Positions 39,936 through 53,700 of a DNA stretch of 64,000 nt are shown one piece after another. Position 1 is the first letter of the stretch, and each line of letters opens with the position of its first letter. The notes under the pieces were generated by a model, which worked only from the letters and a program-made list of their open reading frames with translations, ran no database searches and had not been told where the DNA came from. Made by a program: the position numbers and the translations under genes. Location: the NCBI RefSeq assembly GCF_024171695.1, contig NZ_JAMTCF010000005.1, forward strand, positions 1-64,000, given 5' to 3'. Source of the DNA: Actinosynnema pretiosum. Its GTDB lineage: Bacteria > Actinomycetota > Actinomycetes > Mycobacteriales > Pseudonocardiaceae.

Positions 39936-42900
39936 TGGATGCCACGGCAGATTCGGCGACTGCGGACAAGCTCCGCGACTACCTCAAGCGGGCGACGACG
40001 GAACTGGGGCGCAGCCGCCGCCGCGTCCGCGAGCTGGAGGACCGCCACCGCGAGCCCATCGCGATCATCGGCATGGGCTGCCGGTACCCCGGCGGGGTGC
40101 GCACGCCGGAGGAGCTGTGGGGGCTCGTCGCCGACGGCGTGGACGCGGTGAGCGAGTTCCCGACCGACCGGGGCTGGGACGCCGAGTCGTTCTACGTCCC
40201 CGAGCCCGGACCGCCCGGCACCTCCTACGTCCGCGAGGGCGGGTTCCTGCACGACGCCGCCGAGTGCGACCCCGCGTTCTTCGGCATCAGCCCCAAGGAC
40301 GCTCCGGGCACCGACCCGCAGCAGCGGCTGCTGCTGGAGGTCACCTGGGAGGCGTTCGAACGCGCGGGGATCGACCCGGGGACGTGCAAGGGCTCTCCGA
40401 CCGGGGTCTTCGTCGGGCTGATGCACCACGACTACGTCGGCGGCACGATCTCCGGCAGCATCGTCTCCGGCCGCATCGCCTACACGCTCGGCCTGGAGGG
40501 GCCCGCGGTCACGATGGACACCGCGTGCTCGTCCTCGCTGGTCGCACTGCACTCGGCGATCGGGGCGCTGCGCCGGGGGGAGTGCACGCTCGCCCTCGCG
40601 GGCGGCGCCGCGGTCATGGCGAGCCCGGAGATGTTCCTCGAGTTCAGCGAGCGCCGCGCGCTGTCCCCGGACGGGCGCTGCCACTCCTTCTCCGACGACG
40701 CGGCGGGCGCCGCCTGGTCGGAGGGAGCGGGGATGCTGCTGCTCGAACGCCTCTCGGACGCCGTGCGCAACGGGCACGAGGTCCTCGCCGTCGTGCGCGG
40801 CAGCGCGGTCAACCAGGACGGCGCCTCCAACGGCCTCACCGCGCCCAGCGGTCCGGCGCAGGTGCGCGTGATCGAGCAGGCGCTCGCCGACGCGCGGCTC
40901 GCGCCGCACCACGTCGACGCGGTCGAGGCGCACGGCACCGGCACCACGCTCGGGGACCCGATCGAGGCGCAGTCCGTGATCACCGCCTACGGCCAGAACC
41001 GCCAGGCGCCGCTGTGGCTGGGCTCGATCAAGTCGAACATGGGCCACCCGCAGGCGGCGGCGGGCGTGGCCTCGATCATCAAGGCGGTCCAGGCGATCCG
41101 GCACGGCGTGCTCCCGAAGACGCTGCACGTCACCGAGCCGAGCAAGGCCGTCGACTGGTCCGCGGGCAACGTCCGGCTGCTCACCGAGACCCGCGACTGG
41201 CCGGAGCAGGACCACCCGCGCCGCATCGGCGTCTCGTCGTTCGGCATCTCCGGCACCAACTCGCACGTGATCGTCGAGCAGGCGCCCGAGCCCGCCGCCG
41301 GGCCGGAGCGGGAGCGCGGCACGCTGCCGGTGGTGCCGTGGGTGCTGTCCGGCAAGGGGGCCGACGCCGTGCGGCGTCAGGCCGACCGGCTGCGCGCGAG
41401 GTTCGGCGACGACGCCGGGGCCGATCCGTTCGACATCGGGTTCTCACTGGCCACCACCCGCGCGGCGCTCTCCCACCGCGTCGCCGTGACCGGCAGGAAC
41501 CGCGCCGAACTGCTGGAGGCGCTGCGCGCGGTCGCGTCCGGTGACACGCCCGCCGTCGCCGCCGGGGCGCCCGGCGGGCTCGCGGTGCTGTTCTCGGGCC
41601 AGGGTTCCCAGCGCCCCGGCATGGGCCGCGTGCTGCACGCCGAGTTCGAGGTGTTCGCGCGGACCTTCGACGAGCTGTGCCTGGCGTTCGACAAGCACCT
41701 CGACGAGCCGCTGCGCGAACTGATGTTCGCCGACCCCGAGGACCCGGCGGCCGTGGCGGCGCTCGCGCGCACCGCCTACACCCAGGCGGCGCTGTTCACC
41801 TTCGAGACCGCGCTCCACCGCCAGTTGGAGCACTGGGGCGTGCGTCCGGACTACGTCGGCGGCCACTCGATCGGCGAGGTGGTGGCCGCGCACGTCGCGG
41901 GCGTGCTGAGCGTCGAGGACGCCGTGGGGCTGGTGTCCGCGCGCGGCAGGTTGATGCAGGCCCTGCCGCCCGGCGGCGCGATGGTGTCGCTGCTGGCCTC
42001 GGAAGCCGACGTCGCCCCGCTGCTGACCGGCGGCGTTGACATCGCGGCGGTCAACGGACCGCGCTCGGTCGTGATCTCCGGCGACGAGGACGCCGTGACC
42101 GAGGTGGCCACGCGCTTCGAGAAGACCACCCGCCTGACCGTCTCGCACGCCTTCCACTCGCACCGCATGGACCCGATGCTCGACGAGTTCCGCGAAGTCC
42201 TGTCCGGACTGGCGTTCCACGAGCCCACGCTGCCGGTGGTCTCCAACGTGACCGGCGCGCTCGCCACGACGGAGGAGCTGACCTCGCCGGAGTACTGGGT
42301 GCGGCACGTGCGCCGGGCCGTGCGCTTCGGCGACGGCGTCTCCACGCTGGTCGAGGAAGGCGCGACGCGGCTGCTGGAGGTGGGGCCGGACTCGGTGCTG
42401 ACCACCATGGCGCCTGCCGTGGTGGGGGAGGCGGTCGAGGTCCTCCGCACGCAGCGGCGCGACCGGGCCGAGGACGCGACCCTCGTGGAAGCGCTGTGCG
42501 CACTGCACAACACCGGTGGAGGGCTTGACTGGAAGGCCGTGTTCGCGGGCGGTCGCAAGGTGGAGCTGCCGACGTACCCGTTCCGGCGCGACCGCTACTG
42601 GGAGGACGCGCCGATCCTGCAGGCCGAGCGGTCCGCAGGCGCTCGCGGCGACGTGACCTCGGCCTTCTGGGACCTGGTGTCCGAGGGGGACCTGCCCTCG
42701 CTCACCGCGGCACTGGGAGTCGGCGAGGAGTTGGTCGCGCCGGTGCTCCCCGCACTCGCCTCGTGGCACGACCGGCAGCGCGCCGACTCGGCCGCCGACG
42801 CCTGGCGCCACCGGACCACGTGGGCTCCGCTGGCTCCGCCCGCGACGCCCGGCGGAGCGTCCTCCTGGCTCGTCCTGACGCCGGAGGACCCCGACGACTG

Positions 42901-44740
42901 GACGCGCGCGGTGCTCGACGGCCTCGCGGCTGCCGGGACGCGGACCGAGGTGCTCGCCGTGCCCGGCGGCGCCGACCGCACCGCGCTCGCCGGGCTGCTC
43001 GCGACGGCAGGTCCCGGCGTCGACGGGGTGCTGTCGCTGCTCGCACCGGCGGTGGGCGCCGCGGTGGAGGCGGCCGTGCTGACCGCGACCCTCGTCCAGG
43101 CTCTCGGCGACACCGGGCACGTCGCACCGCTCTGGTGCGTCACACGGGACGCGGTGGCGCACGGCGCCTCCTCCGAGGTGACCGGTCTCGACCAGGCGGC
43201 GGTCTGGGGCCTGGCCAGGGTCGCCGCGCTGGAGCACCCCGACCGGTGGGGCGGCGTCGTGGACCTGCCCGCCGAGCTGGGAACCGCCACCGCGGCGCGG
43301 TTCGCGGCCGTCCTCGCCGACCAGGGGAACGAGGACCAGCTGCTCGTCCGCGAGTCCGTCGCCTACGGCAGGCGGCTCGAACCCGCGCCCGCGCGGATCG
43401 CGTCCCGCTGGGAGCCGGACGGCACGGTGCTGGTCACCGGCGCCACCGGCGCGGTCGGCGCCGCCGTGACGAGCTGGCTCGCCGACCAGGGCGCCAAGCA
43501 CCTGCTGCTGGTCTCGCGGCGCGGCGCGGACGCGCCCGGCGCGGACGCGCTCGTCGCCGAGCTGGCCGAGGCGGGCGCCGAGGCGCGTCTGGTCGCCTGC
43601 GACGTGGCCGACCGCGACGCGGTGGTTGCGCTGCTCGACGGCATCCCCGACGACCGCCCGCTCTCGACGGTCGTGCACCTCGCGGGCGTGCTGGACGACG
43701 GCGTGCTCGACTCGCTCACGCCCGAGCGGTTCAGCGCCGTCTTCGAGCCGAAGGCAGACGCCGCCAGGCACCTGCACGAGCTGACGAAGACCAAGGACCT
43801 CTCGGCGTTCGTGCTCTTCTCCTCGCTGACCGCGACGGTCGGCGGCGCCGGCCAGGCCAACTACGCGGCGGCCAACGCCTACCTCGACGCGCTCGCCGAG
43901 CACCGCCGAGGCGCGGGGCTCCCGGCGACGTCGGTGGCGTGGGGGCCGTGGGGCGGCGACGGCATGGCCGCGCACGGCGCGGTGCGCTCCGCGACGACCG
44001 CCATGGGCATCACGGCGCTCGACCCCGCCAAGGCGCTGGTGGCGCTGCGCCGCGCGCTCGACGGAGGCGACACCTCGGTGACCGTCGCCGACGTCGAGTG
44101 GTCCACCTTCGCCCCCGCGTTCACCGCGACGCGGCCGAGCCCGCTGCTGGCCCAGCTCCCTGGGGTCACCGCCGTCGCGGGCGGCGGCAGCGGCGCCGCC
44201 GAACTCGCCGGCTTCGCCGACAGCCTCGTCGGCCTGACCGCCGGTGAGCGCGACCGGGCGTTGCAGGGCCTCGTGTGCACCCAGGCCGCCTCGGTGCTCG
44301 GCTACGAGAGCGGCACCGCGATCGAACCGGGCACCGCGTTCCGCGACCTCGGCTTCGACTCGCTGACCTCGGTGGACCTGCGCAACCGGATCAGCGGCGC
44401 GGCAGGCGTCCCGCTGCCTGCCACGCTGATCTTCGACTACGCCACACCACTGGCCCTCGCCCGGCACTTGGACGAGCAGATCGGCGGCGGCGCGCCCGAG
44501 GACGGGGCGGGCACCGTGGACGGCGTCGTCGCCGAGCTGGAGGGCGTGGCCGCCCGGTTGACCGCGATGAGCCCGGCCGATCTGGAGCAGGGCCGGATCA
44601 CCATGCGGTTGCAGGCGCTGCTCACCGACCTGAACGGGGCCTTCGTCGGTGACGGGGCGGCTGTGCTGGCCGGACGGCTGGAGGAGGCGTCGGCGGACGA
44701 CGTCTTCGCCTTCATCGACAAAGAACTCGGCTCGGCCTGA
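39935..44740 (+). CDS. Type I PKS4: module 6 (KS-AT-KR-ACP, no DH)
   Basis: 1601 residues from ATG 39935, which overlaps the PKS3 stop (TGATG). Docking coiled coil [23 protein letters not shown] from about 39 ([19 protein letters not shown] is unusual); AT from 551 (GHSIGE, HAFH, malonyl); no HxxxGxxxxP motif follows, and the stretch about 890-1160 is the structural half of the KR. KR catalytic half from 1163 with [12 protein letters not shown] (B-type), Ser in FSSLTA and Tyr in [11 protein letters not shown] Ser near 1475 (DLGFDSLTS). This is the only module with KR but no DH, so it should leave a hydroxyl group (C-11 in the predicted lactam). The C-terminal docking tail ends [12 protein letters not shown]. 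Frames extending further upstream are artefacts inside PKS3. Confidence 0.92.
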   Translation: MDATADSATADKLRDYLKRATTELGRSRRRVRELEDRHREPIAIIGMGCRYPGGVRTPEELWGLVADGVDAVSEFPTDRGWDAESFYVPEPGPPGTSYVREGGFLHDAAECDPAFFGISPKDAPGTDPQQRLLLEVTWEAFERAGIDPGTCKGSPTGVFVGLMHHDYVGGTISGSIVSGRIAYTLGLEGPAVTMDTACSSSLVALHSAIGALRRGECTLALAGGAAVMASPEMFLEFSERRALSPDGRCHSFSDDAAGAAWSEGAGMLLLERLSDAVRNGHEVLAVVRGSAVNQDGASNGLTAPSGPAQVRVIEQALADARLAPHHVDAVEAHGTGTTLGDPIEAQSVITAYGQNRQAPLWLGSIKSNMGHPQAAAGVASIIKAVQAIRHGVLPKTLHVTEPSKAVDWSAGNVRLLTETRDWPEQDHPRRIGVSSFGISGTNSHVIVEQAPEPAAGPERERGTLPVVPWVLSGKGADAVRRQADRLRARFGDDAGADPFDIGFSLATTRAALSHRVAVTGRNRAELLEALRAVASGDTPAVAAGAPGGLAVLFSGQGSQRPGMGRVLHAEFEVFARTFDELCLAFDKHLDEPLRELMFADPEDPAAVAALARTAYTQAALFTFETALHRQLEHWGVRPDYVGGHSIGEVVAAHVAGVLSVEDAVGLVSARGRLMQALPPGGAMVSLLASEADVAPLLTGGVDIAAVNGPRSVVISGDEDAVTEVATRFEKTTRLTVSHAFHSHRMDPMLDEFREVLSGLAFHEPTLPVVSNVTGALATTEELTSPEYWVRHVRRAVRFGDGVSTLVEEGATRLLEVGPDSVLTTMAPAVVGEAVEVLRTQRRDRAEDATLVEALCALHNTGGGLDWKAVFAGGRKVELPTYPFRRDRYWEDAPILQAERSAGARGDVTSAFWDLVSEGDLPSLTAALGVGEELVAPVLPALASWHDRQRADSAADAWRHRTTWAPLAPPATPGGASSWLVLTPEDPDDWTRAVLDGLAAAGTRTEVLAVPGGADRTALAGLLATAGPGVDGVLSLLAPAVGAAVEAAVLTATLVQALGDTGHVAPLWCVTRDAVAHGASSEVTGLDQAAVWGLARVAALEHPDRWGGVVDLPAELGTATAARFAAVLADQGNEDQLLVRESVAYGRRLEPAPARIASRWEPDGTVLVTGATGAVGAAVTSWLADQGAKHLLLVSRRGADAPGADALVAELAEAGAEARLVACDVADRDAVVALLDGIPDDRPLSTVVHLAGVLDDGVLDSLTPERFSAVFEPKADAARHLHELTKTKDLSAFVLFSSLTATVGGAGQANYAAANAYLDALAEHRRGAGLPATSVAWGPWGGDGMAAHGAVRSATTAMGITALDPAKALVALRRALDGGDTSVTVADVEWSTFAPAFTATRPSPLLAQLPGVTAVAGGGSGAAELAGFADSLVGLTAGERDRALQGLVCTQAASVLGYESGTAIEPGTAFRDLGFDSLTSVDLRNRISGAAGVPLPATLIFDYATPLALARHLDEQIGGGAPEDGAGTVDGVVAELEGVAARLTAMSPADLEQGRITMRLQALLTDLNGAFVGDGAAVLAGRLEEASADDVFAFIDKELGSA

Positions 44741-44784
44741 TCCGGCCGCGGCCCCCGGCTTCGCACAGGAGTGGCGACACACCC

Positions 44785-47700
44785 ATGACCAACGACGAGA
44801 AGCTGCTCGCCTACCTCAAGCGCGTCTCGGGCGAACTGCACGCGACGCGGCAGCGGTTGCGCGAGGTCGAGACGCGGGACGCCGAGCCGATCGCGATCGT
44901 CGGCATGGGCTGCCGGTTCCCCGGCGGTGTCACCACGCCGGAACAGCTGTGGCGGCTGGTGACCGGTGGGGTCGACGCGGTGGGCGAGTTCCCGCAGGAC
45001 CGGGGCTGGGACATCGCAGGGCTCTTCGACCCGGACCCCGACGCCGAGGGGAAGACCTACCTCACCCGAGGCGCCTTCCTCGACGACGCGGCGGGGTTCG
45101 AGCCGGACTTCTTCGGCATCAGCCCGCGCGAGGCGCTCGCGATGGACCCGCAGCAGCGGTTGCTGCTCGAAACCTCCTGGGAGGCGCTGGAGCGGTCCGG
45201 GGTGGCGCCCGGCGCCCTGCGGGGCGCGCGCGTCGGCGTCTTCGCGGGCACGAACGGGCAGGACTACAAGGACCTGCTCGCCCGGATGCCGAGCGACCGC
45301 GAGGCGGCGCTCGGGACCGGTGTGCTCGCCGCGGTGCTCTCCGGCCGCATCTCCTACGCCCTCGGGCTCGAAGGCCCGGCTGTCACGGTCGACACCGCGT
45401 GCTCGTCCGCGCTCGTCGCGGTGCACCTCGCCATCCAGGCGCTGCGGGCGAAGGAGTGCGCGCTCGCGCTCGCGGGCGGCGCGACGGTCATGGCGACGCC
45501 GAACGCCTTCATCGCGTTCAGCCGCCAGCGCGGGCTGGCGGCGGACGGCCGGTGCAAGGCCTTCTCCGACGCCGCGGACGGCACGGGGTGGGGCGAGGGC
45601 GCCGGGATGCTCGTGCTCGAACGGCTCTCCGACGCGCGCCGCAACGGCCACGAGGTGCTGGCCGTCGTGCGCGGCAGCGCAGTGAACCAGGACGGCGCCT
45701 CGAACGGGCTCACCGCCCCGAACGGACCGTCGCAGCAGCGGGTCATCCGGGCGGCGCTGGACTCGGCCAGGCTCACCCCCGCCGACGTGGACCTGGTCGA
45801 GGCGCACGGCACCGGCACCACGCTCGGCGACCCGATCGAAGCCCAGTCCCTGCAGGCGACGTACGGCGCGGAGCACACCCGCGACACCCCGCTGTTCCTC
45901 GGCTCGGTCAAGACCAACATCGGGCACACCCAGGCCGCCGCGGGCGTCGCCGGGATCATCAAGGTCGTCATGGCGCTGCGGCACCACACCCTGCCCAAGA
46001 CGCTGCACGGCGGGAACCCGACGTCCACAGTGGACTGGAGCGGCGGCGAGATCCGACTGCTGAACGAGAACCGGCCGTGGCCGGAGGCAGGCCGCCCCCG
46101 GCGGGCCGCCGTCTCCTCGTTCGGCGCCAGCGGCACCAACGCGCACACCATCATCGAGGAAGCCCCGGTCGCGGAGCCCGTGGGCGACGAGGAGGAGCAG
46201 GCGGGCCGCCTCGCGCCGCCGGTCGTGCCGTGGGTGCTGTCGGGCCGCACGTGGGCGGCGGTCCGCGCGCAGGCCGAGGGGCTGGTCGAGCACGCCCGCG
46301 ACCTGGACCCGCTGGACGTCGCCTGGTCGCTCGCCGGGACGCGCACCGCCCAGCAGCACCGGGCGGTGGTGCTGGGCGCGGACCGCGACGCGCTGCTGGC
46401 CGCCGTCACGCGCGTCGCCGAAGGCGGACCCGCCGCCGCGGCGGGCCGCGTCCGGAGAGGGCAGACCGCGTACCTGTTCACCGGGCAGGGCTCCCAGCGG
46501 CCCGGCATGGGGCGGGAGCTGCACGCGGGCTTCCCGGTCTTCGCGACGGCCCTCGACGAGCTGTGCGCGCGCTTCGCGCAGGAGGACGCGGCGCTGTCCG
46601 GATTGCGCGACACCATGTTCGGCGCCGACCCCGAACCGCTCAACCGCACCTCGGTGACGCAGGCCGCGCTGTTCGCCTTCGAGGTCGCGCTGTACCGGCT
46701 GGTCGAGTCCTGGGGCATGGCCCCGGACTACGTCGGCGGCCACTCGATCGGCGAACTGGCCGCGGCGCACGTCGCCGGGGTGCTCGACCTGGACGACGCC
46801 GTCCGGCTGGTGGCCGCGCGCGGCAGGCTCATGCAGGCCCTGCCCGAGGGCGGCGCCATGGTGTCGTTGCGCGCAGGCGAGAGCGAGGTGCTGCCGCTGC
46901 TCGGCGGAACCGGCGGACGGGTGGGCGTCGCGGCCGTCAACGGACCGAGGTCCGTGGTGGTCTCGGGTGACGCCGACGCCGTGGGATCGGTCGCCGCGCG
47001 GTTCGAGAAGAGCAAGCGGCTGCGCGTGTCCCACGCCTTCCACTCGCCGCTCATGGAGCCGATGCTGGCCGAATTCCGCGAGGTCGCCGCCACGCTGACC
47101 TACCGGCGCGCCAGGATTCCCGTCGTCTCCAACGTCACCGGCGCGCTCGCCGGGCACGAGGAGCCGGCCGCACCGGACTACTGGGTGCGCCACGTGCGCG
47201 AGGCGGTGCGCTTCCACGACGGCGTGCGCGCCCTGCGCGACGCGGGCGTCACCCGCTTCCTGGAGATCGGGCCGGACGCGGTGCTCACCGCGATGGCGCG
47301 CGAGTGCCTGGTCGCCGAGGACGGCGCCGAGTCGGACGTGGTGCTCGTCGCGACGGCTCGCCGCGAGCGCGGCGAGGCCGAGACGCTGCTGACCGCCGCG
47401 GCCGGGTTGCACGTCACCGGCGCCGGTCCGGAGTGGACGGAGCTGGTGCGCGGCGCACGCCCGGTCGACCTGCCGCCGACGGTGTTCCAGCGCGACCGGT
47501 TCTGGCCGGAGACGACCGGGGACGCGGGGGCGACGGGCTCGGTCGCCGCGTTCGGCGTCGACGCGGCCGAGCACCCGCTGCTGGGCGCGGTGACCGTGGT
47601 CGCCGGTTCGGGCGGGGTGGTGCTCACCGGCAGGCTCTCCACCCGCACGCACCCGTGGCTCGCCGATCACGTCGTGGGCGGCGCGGTGGTGCTGCCCGGC

Positions 47701-50700
47701 ACCGCGATGGTGGAGCTGGCCGTCCGCGCGGGCGACCAGGTCGGTGCGCGGAGCGTCGAGGAGCTGACGCTGGAGGTGCCCCTGGTGCTCCCAGCCGACG
47801 GGGCCGTGCGCATCCAGGTCGTCGTCGAGGCGGGGCAGGACGATCTCCGGGAAGTCGCGGTGTACGCGCGCCCCGAGCAGGGCGCGCCGGACGAGCCCTG
47901 GACGCTGCACGCGTCGGGTCTGCTCGGCTCCGGGCGGCCTGAGCTGCCCGCCGGGCTGGACGTCTGGCCGCCCGAGGACGCCGAACCGCTCGACGTGACC
48001 GGCCTCTACGAGCGGCTGGCCGAGTCCGGGCTGGACTACGGCCCCGCGTTCCGCGCGCTCACGGCGGCGTGGCGCGGTGCGACCGGCGAGGTGTACGCCG
48101 AGGTCCGCCTCCCGGACGGCCCGGCGGCCGACGCGGGCCGGTTCGGCCTGCACCCGGCCGCGTTCGACGCCGCGCTGCACTCCCTCGCGCTGCTCGGCGG
48201 AGGCGCCGGGGGTGGCGACACAGCGGGCCGAGGCGCCACAGGAGGCGGCACCGGGGGCGGTGACGGCGCGCGGCTGCCGTTCCTGTTCACCGGGGTCGCG
48301 CTGCACGCCGCGGGCGCGGCGGTGCTGCGCGCGCGGCTGCTGCCGCTGTCCGACGGCGAGTTCGCGGTGGAGCTGGCCGACAGCGAGGGCGCACCCGTCG
48401 CCACCGCGGCCTCGCTCGTCTCGCGGCCCCTGGCGAACCTGCGCCGGGAGCACGACACGACCGCCGACGCGCTGCACACCCTCGCCTGGCAGCCGGTGGC
48501 GCTCGGCGAGACCGGCGGTTCCGGCGGTTCCGGCTACCGAGTGCTGATGACGAAGCCCGGCGCCACGGCCGAGGCGGTCCGCGCGGCGACGCACGCCGCG
48601 CTGGCCGCGCTCCAGGAGGACGACGCCCGGCCGCTCGCGGTCGTGACGCGCGGCGCGGTCGACCACACCGGCGCCGGAGGCGTGACCGACCTGGCGGGCG
48701 CCTCGGTGTGGGGCCTGGTGCGCTCCGCCCAGTCCGAGCAGCCGGACCGGTTCCTGCTGGTCGACCTCGAACCCGGCGCCGCCGACAACCTCGCCGCGCT
48801 CGTCCCGGCGGCTCTCGCCTCCGGCGAACCGCAGCTCGCCGTCCGGGACGGCCGGACGTACGCGGCCCGCCTCCTGCGCGCGAACCGCGCCTCGGGCGAG
48901 GACCGGTTCGCGTTCGACCCCGAAGGCACCGTGCTGCTCACCGGCGCCACCGGCGGCCTCGGCCCGGTGCTCGCCAGGCACCTCGTCACCGTGCACGGCG
49001 TGCGGCACCTGCTGCTGGTCAGCCGGAGCGGCGCGGGCGAGGAGCTGGTGGCGGAGCTGACCGGTCTCGGCGCGGTGGTGACGAGCGCCGCCTGCGACGT
49101 GGCGGACCGCGCCGCGCTCGCCGCCGTGCTCGCCGCCGTGCCCGCCGGGCGCCCGCTCACCGCCGTCGTGCACGCGGCAGGCGTGCTCGACGACGGCGTC
49201 GTGGACTCGCTGACCCCGCAACGGCTCGACACCGTGCTGGGGCCGAAGGCGCTCGGCGCGCTGCACCTGCACGAACTGGCGGGCGAGGTCTCGGCGTTCG
49301 TGCTGTTCTCCTCGATCGCAGGCACCGTTGGCGCGCCGGGCCAGGGCAACTACGCCGCGGCGAACGCCCTCCTCGACGCCCTCGCCGCCCACCGCGTCGC
49401 GAGCGGTTCGCCCGCGCTGTCACTCGCGTGGGGCCCCTGGGCGCCCACCGGCGGGATGACGAGCGCGCTGGAGGCGGCCGACCACGCGAGGATCGCGCGC
49501 GGAGGCATGAGGCCGCTGGCGGAAGAAGAAGGCGTGGCGCTGTTCGACCGCGCCCTGCGCGCCGAGGGGCCCGCGCTCGCACCGGTGCGGCTCGCCCTCG
49601 CCGCGCTGCGCGCGCAGGGCGAGGCGCTCGCCCCCGTGTTCCGCTCGCTCGTCGGGCGGACCGAACGCCGCAGGGCCGCCTCGGGCGAGTCGGGAACGAC
49701 CTTCGCCGACCGCGTCGCCGCCCTCGGCGACGAGGAACGAGCAGAGGCGCTGCTGAAGCTCGTGCGCACGCACGTCGCCTCGGTGCTGGGGCACGCCTCA
49801 CCCGAGGGGATCGAGGCCGACCGCGCGTTCAACGACCTCGGCTTCGACTCGCTCGCCGCGATCGAGCTGCGCAACGCGCTCATCCAGGAGACGGGGCTGC
49901 GCCTACCGGCGACGCTCGTGTTCGACCACCCCTCGTCCGAGGTGCTCAGCGCCTACCTCGGCGCCCTCGTCACCGGCGGAGGGCGCGAGCGTCGCGCACG
50001 CGTCTCCACCGCGCCCGAGGACGAGCCGCTCGCGATCGTCGGCATGGCCTGCCGCTACCCCGGCGGCGCCACCTCGCCCGAGGAGCTGTGGCGCCTGGTG
50101 CGCGACGCCTCCGACGCGATCACCCCGTTCCCCCGCAACCGGGGCTGGGACGTCGACCGCGTCCTCGACCCGACCGGTCAGCGTCCAGGGACCAGCTACG
50201 TCGGCGAAGGCGGCTTCCTGCACGAGGCAGGCGAGTTCGACGCGGCGTTCTTCGGCATCAGCCCCAACGAGGCCCAGGTGATGGACCCGCAGCAGCGGTT
50301 GCTGCTCCAGGCCTCCTGGGAGGCGCTGGAAGCGGCGGGCATCGACCCGCAGTCCCTCAAGGGCAGCCGCACGGGCGTGTTCGCCGGTGTGCAGTACCAC
50401 GACTACCTCGGCAGCTTCGGCACCGGCAGCATCATCTCCGGTCGGATCTCCTACACCCTCGGGTTGGAGGGGCCGAGCCTGTCCGTGGACACCGCGTGCT
50501 CCTCCTCGCTGGTGGCGCTGCACCTCGCGGGGCAGGCGCTGCGGCAGGGCGAGTGCGGGCTGGCGCTCGTCGGCGGTGTCGCGGTGATGGCGACGCCGGA
50601 CACGTTCGTGGAGTTCAGCAGGCAGGGCGCGCTCGCCGCCGACGCCCGCACCCACGCCTTCGCCGACTCCGCGTCCGGCACGGTGTGGGGAGAGGGCGTC

Positions 50701-53700
50701 GGCGTGCTGGTCGTGGAACGGCTCTCCGAAGCCCGCCGCAACGGCCACGAGGTCCTCGCCCTGGTCCGGGGGACCGCGGTGAACTCGGACGGCGCCTCCA
50801 ACGGCCTGACCGCGCCGAACGGACCGTCGCAGGAGCGCGTCATCCTGGACGCGCTGGCGAACGCGCGCCTCTCGCCCGCCGACGTGGACGTGGTGGAGGC
50901 GCACGGCACGGGCACGACGCTGGGCGACCCGATCGAGGCGCAGGCGCTGCTCGCCACCTACGGGCAGGAACGCGGCGAGCACGGCGAACCGCTGTGGCTC
51001 GGCTCGATCAAGTCGAACATCGGGCACACCCAGGCAGCCGCCGGTGTCGCCGGTGTCATCAAGATGGTGCAGGCGCTGCGCCACGGCGTCATGCCGAAGA
51101 CCCTGCACGTCGACGCCCCCTCGACCAAGGTGGACTGGGAGGCGGGCGAGGTGCGGCTGCTGACCGAGGCGAGGGAGTGGACCGCGCTGCCCCGTCCGCG
51201 CCGCGCCGCGATCTCCTCGTTCGGGATCAGCGGCACCAACGCGCACGTCATCGTCGAGCAGGCGCCCGCCTCGCCCGCCGAGCACGCCGCCTGCGGCGGA
51301 GCGCGGCTGCCCTGGCTGCTCTCCGCGAAGACGCCCGACGCGCTCGCGGGCCAGGCGACCGCCCTGCGCGACCACCTGATCGCGAACCAGGGGCTCGGCA
51401 CGCCGGAAGTCGGCTGGTCGCTCGCCCACGGCAGGGCGCGCTTCGCGCAGCGCGCGTCCATCACCGGCACCGACGAGGAACGGCGCGAGGCCCTGGACGC
51501 GCTCGCGGCGGGCGGCGCCCACGCCGCGCTCACCTCCGCCACCTCGGCGGGCAAGGCCAAGCCGGTGTTCGTCTTCCCCGGCCAGGGGTCGCAGTGGCGG
51601 GGCATGGCCACCGAGCTGATCGACTCCTCACCGGTGTTCGCCGCGCGCATGGCCGAGTGCGCGGCAGCGTTGAAGCCGCACGCCGACTGGGACTTCGACT
51701 CCGAGCTGTCCGGCGCGCTGGACCGCGTGGACGTGGTTCAGCCGCTGCTGTGGGCGGTGATGGTGTCGCTGGCGCACACCTGGCAGGCGGCGGGCGTGAC
51801 CCCTGCGGCCTTCATCGGCCACTCGCAGGGGGAGATCGCCGCCGCGTGCGCCTCTGGCGCTCTGTCGCTGGCCGACGGAGCCCGCGTCGTGGCGTTGCGG
51901 TCGCGCGCCATCGCGGAGGTGCTCGCGGGCACCGGCGGCATGATGTCGGTCGGCGCCGGGGTGGACGACGTCCGCGAGCGCCTCGGCGCCCAGGGTGGAA
52001 GGCTGTCGGTCGCCGCCGTCAACGGCGCCGCCTCGACCGTGGTGTCCGGCGACGGCGACGCGCTCGACGAGCTGTACGAGCAGCTGGTGGCGGACGGCGT
52101 CCGGGCGAAGCGGCTCCCGGTGGACTACGCCTCGCACAGCGCGCACGTCGAGTCGCTGTGCGAACGCCTCGCTGGGGTGCTCGACGGCCTGCGGCCGAGT
52201 TCGACCGGCGTGCCGTTCTACTCGACGGTGACCGGCGAGCCGATCGACACCGCCACGATGGACGCCGACTACTGGTACGCGAACCTGCGCGGCACCGTCC
52301 TGTTCGAACAGGCCGTGCGCGCGGCGATCGACGCCGGGCACACGCTCTTCGTGGAGGCGAGCCCGCACCCGGTCCTCACCGTCGGGATCCAGGAGACCGA
52401 TGCCGAGGTGGCCGCCGTCGGCTCGCTGCGCCGTGACGACGGCGGCCTCGACCGGGTCCTCGCCTCGTTCGGCGAGGCGTTCGCGCACGGCGCCGCCGTG
52501 GACTGGGCCGCCGTCGCCGACGGTCACAGCGGGCGCCCGAAGCGGGTGCCGCTGCCCGGCTACGCGTTCCAGCGCGAGTGGTACTGGCTCGACAGCACCG
52601 CCGCAGGCGCCGACGTGACCTCGCTCGGCCTCGCGCCCACGGAGCACTCCGTGCTCGGCGCGGCGGTCATGCGCGCCGACGAGGACAGCGCCGTGTTCAC
52701 GGGACGGCTCTCGCCCGCGCTGCAACCGTGGCTCAACGACCACCGCGTCGCGGGCAGGCTGCTGTTCCCCGGCACCGGGCACCTGGAGATCGTCCTGCGC
52801 GCGGGAGAGCAGGTCGGCGCCGGTGACGTCGTCGAGCTGACCCTCGGCGCCCCGCTGGTGGTGCCCGACGCGGGCGCGGTCCAGCTGCAGGTGGTGGTCG
52901 GCGCCGCGGACCCGGACAACGGCACGCGCGAGGTCGGCGTCTACTCGCGGTCCGCGAGCCGCGACGACGAGGCGAGCTGGACCCGGCACGCCGAAGGCGT
53001 CCTCGCCCCGACCGGCACGCTGCCCGCCGTCCAGGGCGGGAACCTGGCCGCCTGGCCGCCCGCGAACGCGGAACCGCTTCCGCTCGCGGGGTTCTACGAC
53101 GAACTCGCCGAGATCGGCCTGGGCTACGGACCGCTGTTCCGCGGCCTGCGCGCCGCGTGGCGCACGGCGGACGGCCTCTGCGCGGACCTGGTGCTCGACG
53201 GTCGCGGCGCCACCGCCGACGGGTTCGGCCTGCACCCCGCGCTGTCCGACGCGGCACTGCACACCGTGGCGCTCGCGGGCGAGGTGCTCGGCGGCTCCGG
53301 CCCGATGCTGCCGTTCGCGTGGTCCGGCGCGCGCCTGCACGCCACCGGCGCGACGGCCCTGCGCGCGCTGATCCGCCCGCTCGGCGAAGGCGCGGTCTCA
53401 CTGGTGCTCGCCGATCCCGAGGGCGACGTCGTGGCGACGGTCGAGTCGCTGACGCTGCGACCGCTGCGCACCGACGCGCTCGACGCAGCCGAGCAGGCCG
53501 GTGCGAACGGCGCACTGCACAGCGTCGGCTGGACGCCCGTTGCCGTGCCGGACGCGACCGGAGAACCCGTTGCGGCGGTCCTGCGGGCGGCGGCGGGCAG
53601 CAGCGCGGACGAAGCCCGCGCCGAGGTGAACCGGGTGTGCGCCCCGCTGCGGGACGCCCTCGCCTCGGACGGTCTGCTGGCGGTCGTGACCGGGACCGAC

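Noticed and set aside
42600..43420. A possible degenerate DH in module 6
   Set aside because: No HxxxGxxxxP or DxxxH motif is present, and the length matches the structural half of a KR domain.
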